From contig NZ_MDEQ02000036.1 in NCBI RefSeq assembly GCF_001883705.2, forward strand, positions 1 to 60,869: 60,869 nt of DNA, in the 5' to 3' direction. The notes beneath the pieces were generated by a model. That model was not told the origin of the DNA. It worked only from the letters and a program-made list of their open reading frames with translations, and made no database searches. The DNA comes from Burkholderia catarinensis (GTDB lineage: Bacteria; Pseudomonadota; Gammaproteobacteria; Burkholderiales; Burkholderiaceae). Below, piece by piece: positions 35,469 to 43,243 of this stretch (the first letter of the stretch is position 1; the number at the start of each line of letters is the position of its first letter). A program made the translations under genes and the position numbers.

Positions 35469-36959
35469 TCAGCGATACACGAGGACTTCGGAATCCGGGC
35501 TCAATTCCGGAATGGTCTTGCTTTCCTCCTCGTACTCGAAGTGGTGCTGCCACGGCATACGATCGCCACGCGAGTGCATCTGGTGTTGCGACCGCATGAC
35601 GTACCCGGCATTGAAGTTGTTCGGGTCCGTCCAGGGCAGCCGCTGCATGTCGGCGTCTTCGTCACGCAGGCACGGCTCGACCGTCTTCGCACCAACCTTT
35701 TCCATATGTGCAAGTACGCGGCACGTGAACTCGCAGATCAGATCGGCGCGGAGCGTCCAGCTCGAACGGTAGTAGCCGTAGATGAACGCCATATTCGGGA
35801 TGCCCTCGATCATCATTCCTCGATACGAGACCCGCTTGGTCATGTCGACCGGATCTGCATCGACGCGAAAAGCGATCTGGCCGAAAGCACTCATGTCGAA
35901 GCCGGTCGCCGTCACGACGATGTCCGCCTGCAGGTGCTCGCCCGACGCCAACGTAATGCCGCTTTCGTCGAACGATTCGATGGTGTCCGTCACGACCGAT
36001 GCCTTCCCTTCCCGAATGGCCGTGAAGAGGTCTCCCTCGGGGACCGCGGCCACTCTCTGCTGCCACGGGCGATAGCTGGGATTGAAGTGCTTGTCGACGT
36101 CAAAACCTTCCGGCAGCTGTTGCCGGGTCTCGTTGATCAGCCAGTCGCGAACGGCGTCCGGGTTCGCTGTGGACAGGTTGATCAGGTCAAACGTCTGCTT
36201 CAGGTGCGCACGCCGCAGAATCTCCGACCGCCATTCTTCGGGAAGGTTGAGTTCGCGAAGCGTAGTGTCCAGCTGGTGGGTCCACGGAACCGCGGTGAAG
36301 AACGTCGGCGACCGTTGAAGCATCGTCACATGCGCTGCGGTCCCGGCCATCGCCGGAATCAGCGTCGCGGCGGTCGCGCCCGAGCCGATCACGACCACCC
36401 GCTTTCCTGCATAGTCAAGGTCTTCGGGCCAGTGCTGCGGATGAACGATCGTTCCCTTGTAACGATCGAACCCGTTCCACTTTGGCGTAAAGCCCTGACG
36501 ATGGTCGTAGTACCCCGCCCCCAGCCACAAGAAGTCGGTGGTCATCGAGAAGCGTTCGCCCGTCTCGTTGCGCGATACCTCGACCGTCCAGCGCTTTTGT
36601 TCGCTCGACCAGCTCACCGTTTGAACACGATGCCCGTAGCGAATCCTCGAGCCGAGGTCATATTCCTCGATGACCTCTCCCAGATAGCTGTGGATCTCCT
36701 CCGCCGTGGCGATCGAGCGACCCTGCCACGGGCGAAATCCGAACGCATACGTGTACAGGTCGCTGTCGGAACGCGCCCCGGGGTAACGGTGGGTCCACCA
36801 CGTACCACCGAATCCATCCATTGCTTCCAGGATGGCGAACGAGCGACCCGGCAAATGCATGCGGAGATGACAAGCGGCATCGATTCCCGAAATTCCGGCC
36901 CCAATGATCAGTACACCTACGTGCTCAGGCGAACCCGAATCCGTTCGTTGAATAGTCAT
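35469..36959 (-). CDS. Baeyer-Villiger monooxygenase 1 (EthA-like flavoprotein)
   Basis: A 496-residue FAD/NADPH monooxygenase. It has the FAD motif IIGAGISGIDAACHL, the GGTWWTHRYPGARSD region and the second nucleotide motif VIGSGATAATLIPAM. YKGTIVHPQHWP matches the Baeyer-Villiger fingerprint FxGxxxHxxxWP with Tyr at the first position. It would turn a ketone into an ester or lactone. GGAGGG lies six bases before ATG 36959, and operator J lies about 55 bp upstream. It heads an operon with an esterase and a GMC oxidoreductase, which together would open a ketone and oxidise the alcohol released. Confidence 0.92.
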   Translation of the reverse strand: MTIQRTDSGSPEHVGVLIIGAGISGIDAACHLRMHLPGRSFAILEAMDGFGGTWWTHRYPGARSDSDLYTYAFGFRPWQGRSIATAEEIHSYLGEVIEEYDLGSRIRYGHRVQTVSWSSEQKRWTVEVSRNETGERFSMTTDFLWLGAGYYDHRQGFTPKWNGFDRYKGTIVHPQHWPEDLDYAGKRVVVIGSGATAATLIPAMAGTAAHVTMLQRSPTFFTAVPWTHQLDTTLRELNLPEEWRSEILRRAHLKQTFDLINLSTANPDAVRDWLINETRQQLPEGFDVDKHFNPSYRPWQQRVAAVPEGDLFTAIREGKASVVTDTIESFDESGITLASGEHLQADIVVTATGFDMSAFGQIAFRVDADPVDMTKRVSYRGMMIEGIPNMAFIYGYYRSSWTLRADLICEFTCRVLAHMEKVGAKTVEPCLRDEDADMQRLPWTDPNNFNAGYVMRSQHQMHSRGDRMPWQHHFEYEEESKTIPELSPDSEVLVYR

Positions 36960-37012
36960 GAGATCCCTCCGATGACCAATTATTGAAAATATCCGTAACG
37001 CCGCACGACTAG

Positions 37013-37035
37013 ATCCATTGACTTGGTCATGCGAC
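37013..37035. promoter_or_regulatory. Regulon operator J (tandem)
   Basis: A degenerate ATCCATTGAC and GTCATGCGAC have centres 13 bp apart. They lie about 55 bp upstream of the Baeyer-Villiger monooxygenase start. Confidence 0.6.
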
Positions 37036-37187
37036 CACTAAACAAAGAGACGCCCACACGTGTATGCCAGCGACAACGAATCAAACCAGCACGAGACTAC
37101 CCCGGGGAAGATCATCTACACACCCGACCTGACATGCACGCGGGTCATTGGCGTGCGCATCCCGGTATGACCGGTCACCCTGAACAT

Positions 37188-37199
37188 GGTCATTTGACC
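37188..37199. promoter_or_regulatory. Regulon operator K
   Basis: GGTCATTTGACC is a perfect 12-bp palindrome. It precedes the 45-bp element by the same distance, within 1 bp, as operator E does. Confidence 0.7.
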
Positions 37200-37215
37200 A
37201 AGTTCCACGGTTCCC

Positions 37216-37260
37216 AGTCTTATGCAGTCGAGGGACAATTTGAATAAGGGGTTTCCATTA
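37216..37260 (+). repeat. 45-bp element linked to operator K (copy 2)
   Basis: It begins AGTCTTATGC and ends GGGGTTTCCATTA, with 36 of 45 positions the same as 19037-19081 by hand count. A promoter here would read toward the 3' end of the acyl-CoA ligase gene, antisense to it. Confidence 0.55.
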
Positions 37261-37485
37261 CACGATCGGTTGCGACGGTTGCGATGCTCGGTACTGGTCG
37301 CGCAGCGCGCCGAATGCACCGTCGCGCCGGATCCACGCGGCTCCTGAAGTGAGGTCAAGGTGCCTCGCGAAACTGCAAGCAGATCCCGCGACGGACGTTT
37401 CCCGCCGCGTCATGCGTGTGCCGGTTCGGGGACGTGCGATGGAGAGCTGGCTCGACCGCGGAGGCATCGGCCCCTGACGATGACG

Positions 37486-39108
37486 TCAATCCTTCGGCAC
37501 CCGCAACTCTCGCCGAAGGATCTTCCCGACGTTGCTCTTCGGCAGGCTGTCGCGAAACTCGACGCTTTTCGGGCGCTTGTAACCAGTCAGCTGGCCTTTA
37601 CAGAACGCCATCAAGTCTTCGAACGTCAGCTCCGGATCTTTCCTGACCACGAACAGCTTGACGGCCTCGCCGGAATGCTCGTCGGGTACGCCGATGGCCG
37701 CGACCTCGAATACACCAGGGTGGTTGGCAACGACCTCTTCGATCTCGTTCGGGTAGACGTTGAAGCCGGACACGAGGATCATGTCCTTCTTGCGGTCGAC
37801 GATTCGCACGAAGCCCGCTTTGGAGATCGACGCAATGTCACCCGATCTGAAGAAGCCGTCCGCGGTCATCACCTTCGCGGTCTCGTCCGGCCGCTGCCAG
37901 TAACCCGCCATCACCTGCGGGCCACGAATGCACAGCTCTCCGGCTTCGCCGGGCGGCAATTCCTTGCCGTCGTCGTCCCGGATCGACACTTCGGTGGAGG
38001 GTAACGGCAGGCCAATCGTGCCGTTGAACTCACCACCGGCCACGGGATTGACCGCGACGCAAGGTGATGTCTCGGACAGCCCGTATCCGTCGATGATCGG
38101 CGCGCCGGTCATCTCCTTCCAGCGCCTTGCGACAGCTCCTTGCGTGGCCATCCCGCCACCGCTGGCCAGCAGCAGATTGGAGAAATCGAGGTGCGAGAAT
38201 TCGGGATGATGGAGCATCGCGTTAAAGAGCGTGTTGACTCCGGGAAAGCTCGTGATCTTGTATCCGGCGAGCGACTTGATCATCCCGCCGATGTCCCGCG
38301 GATTCGGCACCAGTACGCAAAGCCCACCCGTGTGAATCGTCAACAGGCAGCAAACATTGAGCGCAAAGATGTGATAGATCGGAAGTGCCGCAACCGTGAT
38401 GAACTGCGTCACGTCAGGGCGCAAATCGCGAGCCGGTTTGAGCCAGACGTCCGACTGCAATACATTCGCGACGATGTTCCGATGCAACAGCGTCGCGCCT
38501 TTCGACACCCCGGTTGTCCCGCCCGTATATTGGAGAAAAGCGACATCGTCCGGCGACTGGGAAGCCGGTACGAATTTGCCCCGACGTCCCTCCTCAATCG
38601 CGTCGTCAAATGTCGCATGCGGGCTCGGCTTCTGTTCCGCGCCGGAAGCGTTGCCCTGCGCGGCAACCAGAACATGCTTCACCTGCGTGTGCACGATGAT
38701 TGCATCCAGCGTTGCCGTGCAGCCGTCGAGAATGACGATCGCCTCCGCGCCACTGTCATTCAGCTGATGTTGCAGCTCGCGGGGCGTATAGAGCGGGTTG
38801 ACGTTGACGACAACGTAGCCGGCGCGCAGGACCGCACAGATCGAGATCGGGTACTGCAACACATTCGGCATCGTGATCGCGACGCGCGCACCACGCCCGA
38901 GCCCCCGCGATTGCAACCACGTAGCGAGTGAGCGAGACATGACGTCGAGTTCGCCATACGTGATCAGCTTTCCGTCGCACGCAAAAGCGGGATTCCCCTG
39001 AAACTTGCCGAAACTTTCTTCAATCAACGCACTAGCGGATCGATACGCGTTGGAATCAATCTCTGCCGGGACCTCCGGCGGATAAGCATCAAGCCAAATC
39101 TTTTCCAT
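37486..39108 (-). CDS. Long-chain fatty-acid-CoA ligase (FadD-like)
   Basis: A 540-residue ANL-superfamily ligase. It has the AMP-binding P-loop LQYTGGTTGVSKGA, a YGLSETSP motif, the hinge region YRSGDIASISKAGFVRIVDR with KDMILVSGFNVYP, and the C-terminal lysine in PKSNVGKILRRELR. It would activate a carboxylic acid to its CoA thioester for the beta-oxidation genes at 7.0-11.3 kb. GAGGAG precedes ATG 39108. It lies 168 bp after the esterase at 39277 on the same strand, probably in the operon starting at the alcohol dehydrogenase. Confidence 0.93.
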   Translation of the reverse strand: MEKIWLDAYPPEVPAEIDSNAYRSASALIEESFGKFQGNPAFACDGKLITYGELDVMSRSLATWLQSRGLGRGARVAITMPNVLQYPISICAVLRAGYVVVNVNPLYTPRELQHQLNDSGAEAIVILDGCTATLDAIIVHTQVKHVLVAAQGNASGAEQKPSPHATFDDAIEEGRRGKFVPASQSPDDVAFLQYTGGTTGVSKGATLLHRNIVANVLQSDVWLKPARDLRPDVTQFITVAALPIYHIFALNVCCLLTIHTGGLCVLVPNPRDIGGMIKSLAGYKITSFPGVNTLFNAMLHHPEFSHLDFSNLLLASGGGMATQGAVARRWKEMTGAPIIDGYGLSETSPCVAVNPVAGGEFNGTIGLPLPSTEVSIRDDDGKELPPGEAGELCIRGPQVMAGYWQRPDETAKVMTADGFFRSGDIASISKAGFVRIVDRKKDMILVSGFNVYPNEIEEVVANHPGVFEVAAIGVPDEHSGEAVKLFVVRKDPELTFEDLMAFCKGQLTGYKRPKSVEFRDSLPKSNVGKILRRELRVPKD

Positions 39109-39276
39109 ACCCAATCTCCTCTGTCCTGTTGAAATAATCGCGCGACGCCAATCCCCTCATCACGCTCGTGAACAAGCCAGAGCGCCTCGAACTACGCGAG
39201 ATTCATCCCTGGCGAACTCGACGCAGGCACGACCGCGTCATACGGCGATGCTCCAGCCCGCGCGAAGGTCAAAGCG

Positions 39277-40266
39277 TCAAACATCGAAACCGTCTTTTTC
39301 GGCAAGCCGCCGGACAAAGGAAACTGCGCGGTCCAGCAGATATCTCGCAGCCGGGATATTGCGGGCCGCGGTGATGATGCCGTGATGATGCCCGGGTAGA
39401 TGGTGATGCTCGACAGTGCTCCCGGCGCGTGCCGCGCACGACGCGTAGGCAATGCCCTCGTCGCATAGCGGATCCAGCCCCACCGTTGCAATGAACATCG
39501 GCGGCTGCCGCCGGCCTGCTGCATGCAGCAGCGGGGACAGGCGTGGAAGGTCGAACGGAATGCCGGCCGGCACGTAGTGATCCCGGAACCAAAGCATCGA
39601 TTCGGCGACAAGCGGAAAGCCACCTTGAATGCGCTGATATGACGGGAGCGACGCCGTCAGGTCCGTCACCGGATAAAACAGGATCTGCCCGATGATTGCG
39701 GATCCAACTACCGATGCCGCATTGGCGATAATGGTCGCCATATTGCCGCCGGCGCTGTCGCCCGCCAGGACCACCCGGGACGCGTTGATGGAGAGCGCGG
39801 GAGCGTTGGTGATCAGGTAGTCCAATGCCCGCTCGCAGTCTTCGAGCGGGACCGGCCACCGGTGCTCCGGCGACCGCCGGTACTCCACCGAAGCGACAGG
39901 ACACCCGCTATGCCGTGCGAGATGACGGCAGATGCCGTCATGCGTGTCCACGCTCCCGATCACCCACCCGCCCCCGTGAATGAAGACCACCAGTGGATTG
40001 TCCTCGACGCGGTCCCCGTCGCTCGGACGATAGAGCCGCACCCGAATGCTGCCGTCCGCTACGGGAACACCTATATCGTCATGGGCAACAGCCTCGTCAC
40101 CTGTGATGCCGTTCAATTCGCAAGCACGCGCGAAGTTCACACGTGACTGGTCGACGGAAAAGCTGCCGTAGTGGCGTCCGCCCAGTTCGCGGAACGCCCG
40201 AACGGCGTCCCGGGCATCTTCAGCAACCTCCGTCAGCGGCAACCAGTGCACTGATGTCATGTGCAT
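39277..40266 (-). CDS. HSL-family alpha/beta hydrolase (esterase) 2
   Basis: A 329-residue hormone-sensitive-lipase-type hydrolase with the oxyanion motif FIHGGGWVIGSV, the nucleophile in AGDSAGGNM, an Asp in VGLDPLCDEG and a His in HHLPGHHHGI. It starts 6 bp after the second Baeyer-Villiger monooxygenase gene, repeating the monooxygenase-esterase order at 34.5-37.0 kb. The predicted role is hydrolysis of the ester or lactone formed by that enzyme. Two in-frame ATGs (40266 and 40260) are possible starts. Confidence 0.92.
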   Translation of the reverse strand: MHMTSVHWLPLTEVAEDARDAVRAFRELGGRHYGSFSVDQSRVNFARACELNGITGDEAVAHDDIGVPVADGSIRVRLYRPSDGDRVEDNPLVVFIHGGGWVIGSVDTHDGICRHLARHSGCPVASVEYRRSPEHRWPVPLEDCERALDYLITNAPALSINASRVVLAGDSAGGNMATIIANAASVVGSAIIGQILFYPVTDLTASLPSYQRIQGGFPLVAESMLWFRDHYVPAGIPFDLPRLSPLLHAAGRRQPPMFIATVGLDPLCDEGIAYASCAARAGSTVEHHHLPGHHHGIITAARNIPAARYLLDRAVSFVRRLAEKDGFDV

Positions 40267-40272
40267 CCCCGC

Positions 40273-41736
40273 TCAGATCGCACCGAACACGCTTTGATCC
40301 CATTGCGTCGCAGCGCGGTATTCGTCCACTGTGCCGGGCCAGTTGTTGATCACCTTGCCTTGCGCGTTCTTGTACCAACTTGAGCAGCCCGCCGAAAACG
40401 CCGAGCCGGCCATCGCCGACTGCAGCCTGCCGTTGTATTCGTCAAACACGGCCCTATCGACGTCTACTGCCTTCACGCCGGCCGCAGCCAGGCCACCGAT
40501 CGCGTCGATGATGTAGTTCTGCTGGATCTCGAGCATCGAAACGATGGAGTTGTGGTTCAGATTCGTGTTCGGCCCATACAACATGAACATGTTCGGAAAG
40601 CCCGGCACGGTCATGCCGAGATACGCTTCCGGGCCGTCTTCCCACGCCTGCGCCAACGTGCAGTCGGTCCCGCGAACCTGCAGGCTGCCCTGGAATGCCT
40701 GACTCTCGAATCCCGTTCCGAACACGACCACGTCGAACGGGAGAACACGGCCGTCCCGGGTCACGATACCGTCCTCGACGAGCGCCTCTACGCCCGCCGT
40801 CTCCAACGCGACGTTGTCGCGCATGAGAGCCGGATAGTAGTCGTCCGATCGCAGAATCCGTTTGCAGGCGTATTCATAGTCCGGCGTCAGCTGCTGGCGA
40901 AGTGCCGGGTCGGACACCTGCCGATGAAGGTGTGCCAACGCCAGGCTCTTGCCTTCCGTCTGCGCGTTGGAACCAATCCTGGTGCGCTCGAACCCCGCTT
41001 CACGAAAAGCGTGCAGCGATTTCCTGCTTTCTTCGAAAAGATGAGGCTCACGCTCGTACGTGTCGAGCTGCTCCGTCGAGAAGACGATCTGATTGCGCGG
41101 CATGATCCAGTTTGCGCTTCGCTGGAACACCGTCAGTTGCGCGACCTTCGGCGCGATGACCGGCACATACTGCACGGCGCTTGCGGCGTTTCCGATGCTT
41201 GCCACACGCTTGCCACCCAGGTCCACGTCATGCCGCCACTCCGCGGAGTGGAAATAGTCTCCCTTGAAACTCGTCAGGCCGCGAACCGCGGGAATCATCG
41301 GACGGTTCAGTTGCCCCCAAGCCGGCACAAAGAATCGAGCGGTCAACCGCGAACCATCGTCCAGCTCGAACCGCCAGAGGCTTGCGTCCACATCCCATTC
41401 CGCACTGCGAATCTCGCAGTTGAACCGCAGGTGTTCTGTCAAGTCGAACCGCGTGGCAAGCGATTTCAAATAATTGAGCAGTTCATTCCTGCCGGCATAC
41501 ATGGCGCTTACGCGCAAATGCGGATGGAAGCTGTAGCAATACAGGTGCGATTCGGTATCGCATGCTGCGCCAGGATACGAATTGTCAAGCCAGACGCCGC
41601 CGAGTTCGGGACGCTTCTCCAACACGACAAAATCGTCGATGCCCGCGATTTTCATGCGAGCAGCCATTCCGAGGCCTCCGAAGCCTGCACCCAAAATGAC
41701 GACCTCGTGGTGCTCAATCCTTTCTACATTGTTCAC
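40273..41736 (-). CDS. Baeyer-Villiger monooxygenase 2
   Basis: A 487-residue FAD/NADPH monooxygenase. It has VILGAGFGGLGMAARMKIAG, the GGVWLDNSYPGAACD segment typical of Baeyer-Villiger enzymes, the fingerprint FKGDYFHSAEW and the second nucleotide motif SIGNAASAVQYVPVI. The fingerprint ends WR instead of WP or WD. It resembles cyclohexanone- and phenylacetone-type enzymes more than EthA. The start is GTG 41736 behind a GAGAG stretch. It lies 52 bp after the alcohol dehydrogenase gene, so alcohol to ketone to ester to acid is a natural reading of this operon. Confidence 0.92.
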   Translation of the reverse strand: MNNVERIEHHEVVILGAGFGGLGMAARMKIAGIDDFVVLEKRPELGGVWLDNSYPGAACDTESHLYCYSFHPHLRVSAMYAGRNELLNYLKSLATRFDLTEHLRFNCEIRSAEWDVDASLWRFELDDGSRLTARFFVPAWGQLNRPMIPAVRGLTSFKGDYFHSAEWRHDVDLGGKRVASIGNAASAVQYVPVIAPKVAQLTVFQRSANWIMPRNQIVFSTEQLDTYEREPHLFEESRKSLHAFREAGFERTRIGSNAQTEGKSLALAHLHRQVSDPALRQQLTPDYEYACKRILRSDDYYPALMRDNVALETAGVEALVEDGIVTRDGRVLPFDVVVFGTGFESQAFQGSLQVRGTDCTLAQAWEDGPEAYLGMTVPGFPNMFMLYGPNTNLNHNSIVSMLEIQQNYIIDAIGGLAAAGVKAVDVDRAVFDEYNGRLQSAMAGSAFSAGCSSWYKNAQGKVINNWPGTVDEYRAATQWDQSVFGAI

Positions 41737-41788
41737 GGTGCACTCTCTATATTTACGTTACGGCGACTACAGATTTGCCTGCCTCGGT

Positions 41789-42955
41789 TCAATAGGCCTG
41801 TTCATACAGGCGCAATGCGTCTGAATCCGTTACAACGACTGGATTGTTCAACAGCAAGCGCTGCTGCTTCATGGCATCTGCCGCCAGGGCTGGCAGACTC
41901 GAACGCGTGACACCCACGTCGCGGAGACGACGCGGCGCGCCGGATCGGTCCATCAGGTCATCCATGAATCCGATGAACGCGGCAGTGCGCTCCGTGGCGT
42001 CGCCTGTTCCACCCGCGCCTACGATGTCTGCCAGTTCCGAATATTGCGAAGCTGCCGCTTCTGCGTTGAAACGCAGCACGGGCGCAAGCATCAATGCGTT
42101 GGACAAACCATGCGGGATATGGAAATGGCCACCCAATGGGTACGCCAGCGCATGGACCGCAGCCACCGGGGCATTGGCGAAGGCTTGTCCCGCGAGGGTG
42201 GCGCCCAGCAGCATTGCCTCGCGCGCGCGCCGGTCTTCGCCATTTTCGCAAGCCGGGATCAGGTTGCTCACCAGCAATCGCAGGGCCTCACGCGCAAGGG
42301 CGTCGGAAATGGCATTCTTCTTGTGCTTGCTGGTATAGGCCTCGATGGCGTGGACCATCGCGTCGATGCCTGTCGCCGCGGTATGACTGCGTGGCAGGCC
42401 GACAGTCAGTTCGGCGTCCAGGATCACTCGGTCGGCATACAGTTGACGTGCGACGATCCCCATCTTGTTTGTTTCGTTAACCGAAACGATGGAAATGTTG
42501 GTGACTTCCGACCCGGTGCCGGCCGTCGTGGGAATTTGCACCAACGGCAGGCGCGCGCCCTGGACGTTGCCGATTCCGTACATTTCTGCGAGCGATTGCT
42601 GCGAGACGGTCAGGACGGCGGCCAGTTTTGCAATGTCCATCGACGAGCCGCCGCCCAAGCCAATGACGACGTCTGCCTCTGCGCTGCGCGCGAACTCGAC
42701 GCAGCGCGATACCACGATCTCCGGCGGGTCGGCCACGACCTCGTCGAAAACCGCCACGCGGAATCCCCCCGCCGCCAACGATTCTTTCGCCGGCTCCAAC
42801 ACGCCGGCCTTGTGCAGCCCTGCGTCGGTAACGATCAGGACATGACGGCGATCCGTCCATGCCGCCATCACTTGACCCAAGCGGCGCACACAGCCCCATT
42901 CCTGGAGAATTGACGGAACAGTTTCGAAGAGCATCGACTGCGGGGACATTTCCAT
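41789..42955 (-). CDS. Iron-type (group III) alcohol dehydrogenase
   Basis: A 388-residue Fe-dependent dehydrogenase with the NAD motif VIGLGGGSSMDIAKL, IPTTAGTGSEVT and the metal ligands in ATGIDAMVHAIEAYTS and HALAYPLGGHFHIPHG. It oxidises an alcohol to a ketone or aldehyde. AAGGAA seven bases before the ATG at 42955 makes this start likelier than the in-frame upstream ones at 42970 and 43015. It heads a four-gene operon with the second Baeyer-Villiger monooxygenase, esterase and acyl-CoA ligase. Operator L lies about 150 bp upstream. Confidence 0.92.
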   Translation of the reverse strand: MEMSPQSMLFETVPSILQEWGCVRRLGQVMAAWTDRRHVLIVTDAGLHKAGVLEPAKESLAAGGFRVAVFDEVVADPPEIVVSRCVEFARSAEADVVIGLGGGSSMDIAKLAAVLTVSQQSLAEMYGIGNVQGARLPLVQIPTTAGTGSEVTNISIVSVNETNKMGIVARQLYADRVILDAELTVGLPRSHTAATGIDAMVHAIEAYTSKHKKNAISDALAREALRLLVSNLIPACENGEDRRAREAMLLGATLAGQAFANAPVAAVHALAYPLGGHFHIPHGLSNALMLAPVLRFNAEAAASQYSELADIVGAGGTGDATERTAAFIGFMDDLMDRSGAPRRLRDVGVTRSSLPALAADAMKQQRLLLNNPVVVTDSDALRLYEQAY

Positions 42956-43103
42956 TGGCGTTTCCTTCATGCAGACGTTGGCAGTTAGATCTGGGTACAC
43001 ATGTACTGTCGTCACCTCCCCTCCGCTTCCGCCGAACCCAGCCCAGCACGCAAATGCCCCTGAGGACGAGACTTCCGGTTTTGGGATAGACTACGCACCC
43101 TTG

Positions 43104-43127
43104 GTCAATTGACATAGTCATTTGACC
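43104..43127. promoter_or_regulatory. Regulon operator L (tandem), shared divergent region
   Basis: GTCAATTGAC (perfect palindrome) and GTCATTTGAC have centres 13 bp apart. The site lies between the alcohol dehydrogenase operon and the divergent RND efflux operon, about 150 and 115 bp from their starts, so it could control both. Confidence 0.7.
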
Positions 43128-43243
43128 ACAACCGAAAACTTGCGGCAACTTAGTAGTTGCACGGGGCTGCGACGCGGGAACCGTCGACGCCATACTCGAA
43201 CCGAAAATGCGGGCCATTGGCGCCTGCGTCCCAAGGAGTCCAC

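Larger units (their letters stand above)
36960..37485. other. Control region between two reverse-strand operons
   Basis: About 525 bp without a supported gene. It contains operator J close to the monooxygenase start, operator K (37188-37199) and the second copy of the 45-bp element (37216-37260). Confidence 0.6.

Noticed and set aside
35541..36986. 481-codon forward frame opposite Baeyer-Villiger monooxygenase 1
   Set aside because: No motif, and the reverse strand carries the flavin and Baeyer-Villiger fingerprints plus a good ribosome binding site.
37258..37467. Short reverse-strand frame between operator K and the acyl-CoA ligase
   Set aside because: No start signal and no recognisable family; probably chance or very decayed sequence.
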